The translations under genes were made by a program, and so were the position numbers. DNA of 64,000 nt from Bacillota bacterium (GTDB lineage Bacteria; Bacillota; Clostridia; Acetivibrionales; DSM-27016): the NCBI GenBank assembly GCA_023390115.1, contig JAEWDM010000022.1, positions 124,001-188,000 on the forward strand, in the 5' to 3' direction. The notes under the pieces are model-generated. The model searched no databases. It saw only the letters and a list, made by a program, of their open reading frames with translations, and was not told the origin of the DNA. Below are positions 60,516 to 64,000 of this stretch, piece after piece. Within the stretch, counting starts at the first letter, position 1. Every line of letters starts with the position of its first letter.

Positions 60516-60569
60516 TCAGAATTGATGTAAATTTAAACACATTATAAGACTTGTCACTGTTTTTGACAT
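60516..60569 (-). CDS. 17-residue leader peptide upstream of metQ
   Basis: A 17-codon frame (MSKTVTSLIMCLNLHQF) has a perfect GGAGG seven bases before its ATG and ends 45 bases before metQ. It lies in the untranslated leader of the metQ transcript. It has two Met and one Cys codons, too few to show attenuation by itself. It may be a regulatory leader frame, or spurious. Confidence 0.4.
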   Translation of the reverse strand: MSKTVTSLIMCLNLHQF

Positions 60570-60625
60570 TCCCCCGCCTCCATTATTTTTATTTCCAAGT
60601 ATTTATATATGTTTTGTTGACTTTA

Positions 60626-60654
60626 ATTTTATTACCAAAAACTCGCATTGTCAA
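60626..60654 (-). promoter_or_regulatory. Promoter of the metQ operon
   Basis: Perfect TTGACA (60649-60654) and TAAAAT (60626-60631) with a 17-base spacer on the minus strand. Transcription starts near 60620, giving a leader of about 150 bases. Confidence 0.7.
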
Positions 60655-60670
60655 TACATTATAATAAAAA

Positions 60671-60690
60671 AATATTATTCCTATAAGTTT
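60671..60690. promoter_or_regulatory. 20-bp box shared with the nitrogenase-like promoter (copy 2)
   Basis: AATATTATTCCTATAAGTTT matches the box at 51035-51054 in 18 of 20 positions, in the same orientation relative to the promoter, and lies 16 bases upstream of the -35. The two copies differ by nine bases in distance from their promoters, close to one helical turn. Confidence 0.5.
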
Positions 60691-60736
60691 TGTTGGTTTT
60701 ATGTCCTGAACCTTCTATATCACTTTTATAATTGGT

Positions 60737-61555
60737 TTACTTCAGCGAATTTTCATAAACGCTTTCAGTAATTTTTTTGCGGAATACAGCATAGAAAGCC
60801 AGGGTCGGCATCATGGCAAATACATTTCCGGCCATTTGAAAAGGGATGTTGGAGCCGTGCCGCCGATCCAGCATTGCCAATGATGTTACTATTGTCTTTG
60901 TGTTGTCATTTTGAAGCATTACCAGAGGAATTAAGAAGCTGTTCCACATGCCGAGCATTAAAGAAACCGCTATTACCGATAATCCCGGTATGCATAACGG
61001 AACAAAAAGGCTTCGCATAATCCTGGGTTCCGTGCAGCCTTCCATGCGTGCCGCATCCACAATTTGAGAGGGAACCATTCTGAAGAACAGGCAGCTGAAC
61101 ATTATAGCCTCCGGCAGATTCTTTGCTGAAAATGACAATATGACAGAAAGGTGATTATTTATCAAATCCAAATCCAAAAATAGTTTATATTGCGAGAACA
61201 CTGTAACCTGCTCCGGTATAACTGCGAATATAATCAAAACAGTTACTAAAATAAAGAGCATCCTTTTTGATATCCTGTTCATGGAGTAAGCGGCGGGAAT
61301 CGCCGCTGCCATAGTAAGCAGAACACCCCCGGCGGTCACTATTACGCTGTTAAGCATTTTTTGCAGCACATTAAAGTCCTTAACCATCTTTATATAATTT
61401 TCTATGCTCCAGCTTGAAATATTTAAACCGTATATATCCGTAAAATAACTTTGTTTATCCTTTAAGGACGTAATCAGCGTAAAAAAAAGAGGATATATAA
61501 TTGATAAGCTTATAAATACTATAATTGTATATAAAATAACCTTCTTTATGCCCAT
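60737..61555 (-). CDS. Carbohydrate ABC transporter permease (MalG type)
   Basis: 272 residues from the ATG at 61555, with GAGG upstream. Six membrane segments and the EAA coupling loop (DAARMEGCTEPRIMRSLFVPL) near 190. It belongs to the CUT1 family of oligosaccharide importers. It follows the MalF-type permease gene by about 55 bases. The sugar is unknown. Confidence 0.9.
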   Translation of the reverse strand: MGIKKVILYTIIVFISLSIIYPLFFTLITSLKDKQSYFTDIYGLNISSWSIENYIKMVKDFNVLQKMLNSVIVTAGGVLLTMAAAIPAAYSMNRISKRMLFILVTVLIIFAVIPEQVTVFSQYKLFLDLDLINNHLSVILSFSAKNLPEAIMFSCLFFRMVPSQIVDAARMEGCTEPRIMRSLFVPLCIPGLSVIAVSLMLGMWNSFLIPLVMLQNDNTKTIVTSLAMLDRRHGSNIPFQMAGNVFAMMPTLAFYAVFRKKITESVYENSLK

Positions 61556-61610
61556 ATTATTACCTCGCAACCCACTATCATATGTCTGGTAAGCTTGTAT
61601 TTGTAACTAT

Positions 61611-62537
61611 TCAGTTCCTGTAGCTATTGCTGATTTTAGCGAGCATATTATTATTACTGATCCTGGCAAACGCAATATATAGCGTAAAAACGAGCACCAA
61701 TACTATTATCAGCATGATTATAGATAAAGAGTATGCTTCACCTAAATTTCCTTCACTCCCAAAGGACTTGATATAAATCATAAAATCCAGCGTAGTCGTA
61801 TTATATCCCGGACCGCCATATGTCAAAACAAAAATAATCGGGAAAAAGCCTGTAAATCCGAATATTAAATTTATACTGAACGAATAAAGTATAGTCATTT
61901 TTATTAATGGTATATAAATAAGAAAAATGCTTTTGATAAACCCGCACCCGTCAATTAATGCCAGCTCACTTATATTTTTATCAATGGACGAAAACGCGCC
62001 TGTAAATAATAGTGCTTGCCAGCCGAAGGACAGCCATACGACACATAAAATAATGATCATAAATGAATAAAATATATTCCCATGCCAGTATATTTTGTCA
62101 AAGCCAAGCATATCCAGCACCTTGTTTATAGGCCCATCCAGCCCGAAGTACAGGTTGAAAACCTTACCGACAACAATTGTCGATAATATCTGTGGAATAT
62201 AAATAGTATAAAGGAAGGACTTGCTTCCCTTAAATCCGTAAAAAATCAAGGCTGCGACAAATATACCTATCATTATGACTATAGGTATGTAAATAAATAC
62301 TATAAGGCTGTTCTTCAGAAGCAGCCAGAATATTCTATCCTGAAAAATTTTAATATAGTTATCGAGGCCTGTAAATTGATTTGTAAACAGCCCGTCCCAG
62401 TTAAAAAAGCTCTTTATAAAGGTCTGAAGCAGGGGAATTCCATTGCACCCCAAAATAATTATCAAGGGAATTATTATAGAGGTGCAATAGAATTTTCTGT
62501 TTTCATCAAGCATGTTTTTCTTATTAAATCTTGTCAT
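61611..62537 (-). CDS. Carbohydrate ABC transporter permease (MalF type)
   Basis: 308 residues, six membrane segments and the EAA loop with LALIDGCGFIKSIFLIYIPL near 200. Partner of the MalG-type permease and the binding protein. No ATP-binding subunit is in the window, so it probably shares a housekeeping one such as MsmK. Confidence 0.9.
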   Translation of the reverse strand: MTRFNKKNMLDENRKFYCTSIIIPLIIILGCNGIPLLQTFIKSFFNWDGLFTNQFTGLDNYIKIFQDRIFWLLLKNSLIVFIYIPIVIMIGIFVAALIFYGFKGSKSFLYTIYIPQILSTIVVGKVFNLYFGLDGPINKVLDMLGFDKIYWHGNIFYSFMIIILCVVWLSFGWQALLFTGAFSSIDKNISELALIDGCGFIKSIFLIYIPLIKMTILYSFSINLIFGFTGFFPIIFVLTYGGPGYNTTTLDFMIYIKSFGSEGNLGEAYSLSIIMLIIVLVLVFTLYIAFARISNNNMLAKISNSYRN

Positions 62538-62588
62538 ACCTATCGCCTACTTTTCAATTGTACTAAGATATTGAACGTAAGAGGGCGT

Positions 62589-63872
62589 TTACTTCTCACT
62601 TTGCTTAATTTTATCATCAAGAGTTTTTGCCAGGTCCTCAGCCTTCATTTTATTAACCTGAGTTTGTGCCCCAAGCCTGAAGAACATTTCTCTAAGCTCT
62701 GTTCCCATTACGGCATAAGGATATATTTGTACGGAGTCCTTAAGGCTGAAGATCTCCTCGTACAGCTCGTTATCCTTCCAGCCTAAGTCCTCAATAGAAA
62801 CATCCTTGCGTACCGGCAGGGTTTTAAATGTCTTATACATTTTGATGCTGTTTTCTTTATTAAGCATCCATGAAATTATATCATTACATTCCTTTGGATA
62901 TTTTGTTGATTTAATAACACTGATGCACTGGTTAACTCCGCCGAAGTTTAAATCCTTTGAATCGCTTTTGGCCCTTGGAATAGGTAAAATACCAAGCTGG
63001 TCGCTCATAGCTTCGTAAAAAATACCGAACTCGCAATTGGATGTGGGATAAAATGCAGCTTTTCCCTGTATAAAATCCATCTGTGAGGTTGTATTGGTAA
63101 TATAGTCAACGTTTATATACCCTTTTTCAAAGCATTCCTGCGCATATCTGAATGAGTCAATAAATAATGTATCCTCAGCAAATTTGGCAGTGCCGTCCAT
63201 TAATTTTTTTAATTGCCCTTCCGGAGCATCCTGCAGCCACCAGGTAGAAAATAATGTAGTGTACAGATTGTTAAATTCACTTTCACTGGCAATGATCGGC
63301 TGGATACCTTTAGCCTTTATGGCTGCCAAAGCATCCATAAATTCATCGGAGGTCTTTGGCGGGGCATTTTCAAAATCCAGTCCTGCTTGTTTAATTATGT
63401 CCTTATTATATAATATAAGCGAAACCTCACATCCGGCTACGGGATAGCCTATGATATCCCCCTTATCTGCCGTAACCGTTTCCCAAAAGGTGTTAGTTTC
63501 AATGAACTGCTTGTCTATATAGCTGTTTAGAGGTAATAATATACCGGCTATTTCTTTTACATAGCTTTCATTTTGCAAAACAACAATATCCGGAGCGTCT
63601 TTAGCATCCAGCATGGATGTCTTTAGCATCTGAAACATTGCGTCTTCGTCTTCCACGTATGTAAACTTAATTTCAATATCCTCATTCATATCGTCGTATT
63701 CTTTCAACAGCCTTTTTAAAAGCCACTCGTCCTGCGACTTTTCCAGCTCTTCATCGCCAATCAGCGACCACCCTGACCAAAAGTTTATGACTTTACTATC
63801 GGTCTTTTTATTACATGAAATTAAAGCCGTGCCCACGCATAAAATTAGTAGTATACATGCTATCCTTTTCAA
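62589..63872 (-). CDS. Extracellular sugar-binding lipoprotein (CUT1 type)
   Basis: 427 residues. A lipoprotein signal peptide ends in LISC (Cys near 20). The solute-binding type 1 domain follows, with VINFWSGWS at the start, the PDIVVLQNESYVKEI region and KAAFYPTSNCEFGIF. It captures a sugar or oligosaccharide outside the cell. It is the first of the three importer genes. The 128 bases to its right show no gene. Confidence 0.9.
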   Translation of the reverse strand: MKRIACILLILCVGTALISCNKKTDSKVINFWSGWSLIGDEELEKSQDEWLLKRLLKEYDDMNEDIEIKFTYVEDEDAMFQMLKTSMLDAKDAPDIVVLQNESYVKEIAGILLPLNSYIDKQFIETNTFWETVTADKGDIIGYPVAGCEVSLILYNKDIIKQAGLDFENAPPKTSDEFMDALAAIKAKGIQPIIASESEFNNLYTTLFSTWWLQDAPEGQLKKLMDGTAKFAEDTLFIDSFRYAQECFEKGYINVDYITNTTSQMDFIQGKAAFYPTSNCEFGIFYEAMSDQLGILPIPRAKSDSKDLNFGGVNQCISVIKSTKYPKECNDIISWMLNKENSIKMYKTFKTLPVRKDVSIEDLGWKDNELYEEIFSLKDSVQIYPYAVMGTELREMFFRLGAQTQVNKMKAEDLAKTLDDKIKQSEK

Positions 63873-64000
63873 AAAAATCCCCCCGTAAATAACTTTTATT
63901 TCCCGATTCCAAAAGCAGGAACTCTGATCTGCATAACAAATTGCTTTTTACTTCAAATACAGATCCGGATTTCTATAGTAGCTTTTATAAAATCTGTTTG

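Overview
The window looks like chromosomal DNA of an anaerobic, endospore-forming member of the Clostridia. It has a complete spoIIIA operon (AA to AH), the recN-argR-nadK-tlyA-dxs-ispA-xseBA-nusB block, the PrkC/PrpC signalling block and ferredoxin-linked 2-oxoacid metabolism. GGAGG-type ribosome binding sites and frequent TTG/GTG starts fit a low-to-mid GC Firmicute. About four fifths of the genes lie on the minus strand. No tRNA, rRNA, CRISPR array, prophage or intact insertion sequence was seen.

Region 1 (1-31.6 kb, minus strand) is housekeeping. Read in transcription order it runs priA-def-fmt-DUF116-rsmB-rlmN-prpC-prkC-rsgA-rpe-thiN, then spoIIIAA-AH, asp23-amaP-DUF2273-nusB, and xseA-xseB-ispA-DUF212-[OLE RNA]-oapA-dxs-tlyA-nadK-argR-recN. 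The roughly 950-base gene-free stretch at 6.86-7.81 kb is best read as an OLE (ornate large extremophilic) noncoding RNA. Its 5' and 3' ends pair, a good extended -10 promoter lies upstream, and the gene for the membrane partner OapA follows directly.

Region 2 (31.7-36.6 kb) matches the flavin-based extracellular electron transfer locus known from Listeria: polyprenyl diphosphate synthase (DmkB), EetB, EetA, the FMN transferase FmnB (ApbE), and a divergent type II NADH dehydrogenase (Ndh2) with a DoxX-like membrane tail. The quinone prenyltransferase DmkA and the lipoprotein PplA are not in the window.

Region 3 (36.7-47.7 kb) is mixed: a two-OB-fold SSB-like protein, a Mur-ligase-like protein without its ATP loop, a PdaB-type deacetylase, a copper unit (CopA plus a lipoprotein, divergent from an HxlR regulator with a palindromic operator), a DUF2318 lipoprotein, an unknown secreted protein, a zinc-ribbon protein, a TSCPD protein, an aldo/keto reductase with a MerR-type promoter and a TIGR01212 radical SAM protein.

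Region 4 (47.6-60.7 kb) is the most unusual part. A pair of nitrogenase component-1-like proteins, with no NifH or NifB nearby, is preceded by a 37-codon gene and by a leader with a strong promoter and an intrinsic terminator. It is followed by the relic of an amino-acid ABC permease. A divergent alpha/beta hydrolase and a DUF2325 protein come next. A 48-bp perfect palindrome separates them from an operon for MetQNI import, CoA ligase, aminotransferase and a four-subunit 2-oxoacid:ferredoxin oxidoreductase. The promoters of the nitrogenase-like and MetQ operons share a 20-bp box (18 of 20 identical), so they may form one regulon for sulfur amino acid or organosulfur metabolism, with the oxidoreductase supplying reduced ferredoxin. 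That functional link is inference.

Region 5 (60.7-64 kb) is a CUT1-type ABC importer (binding protein and two permeases) that starts near the right edge.
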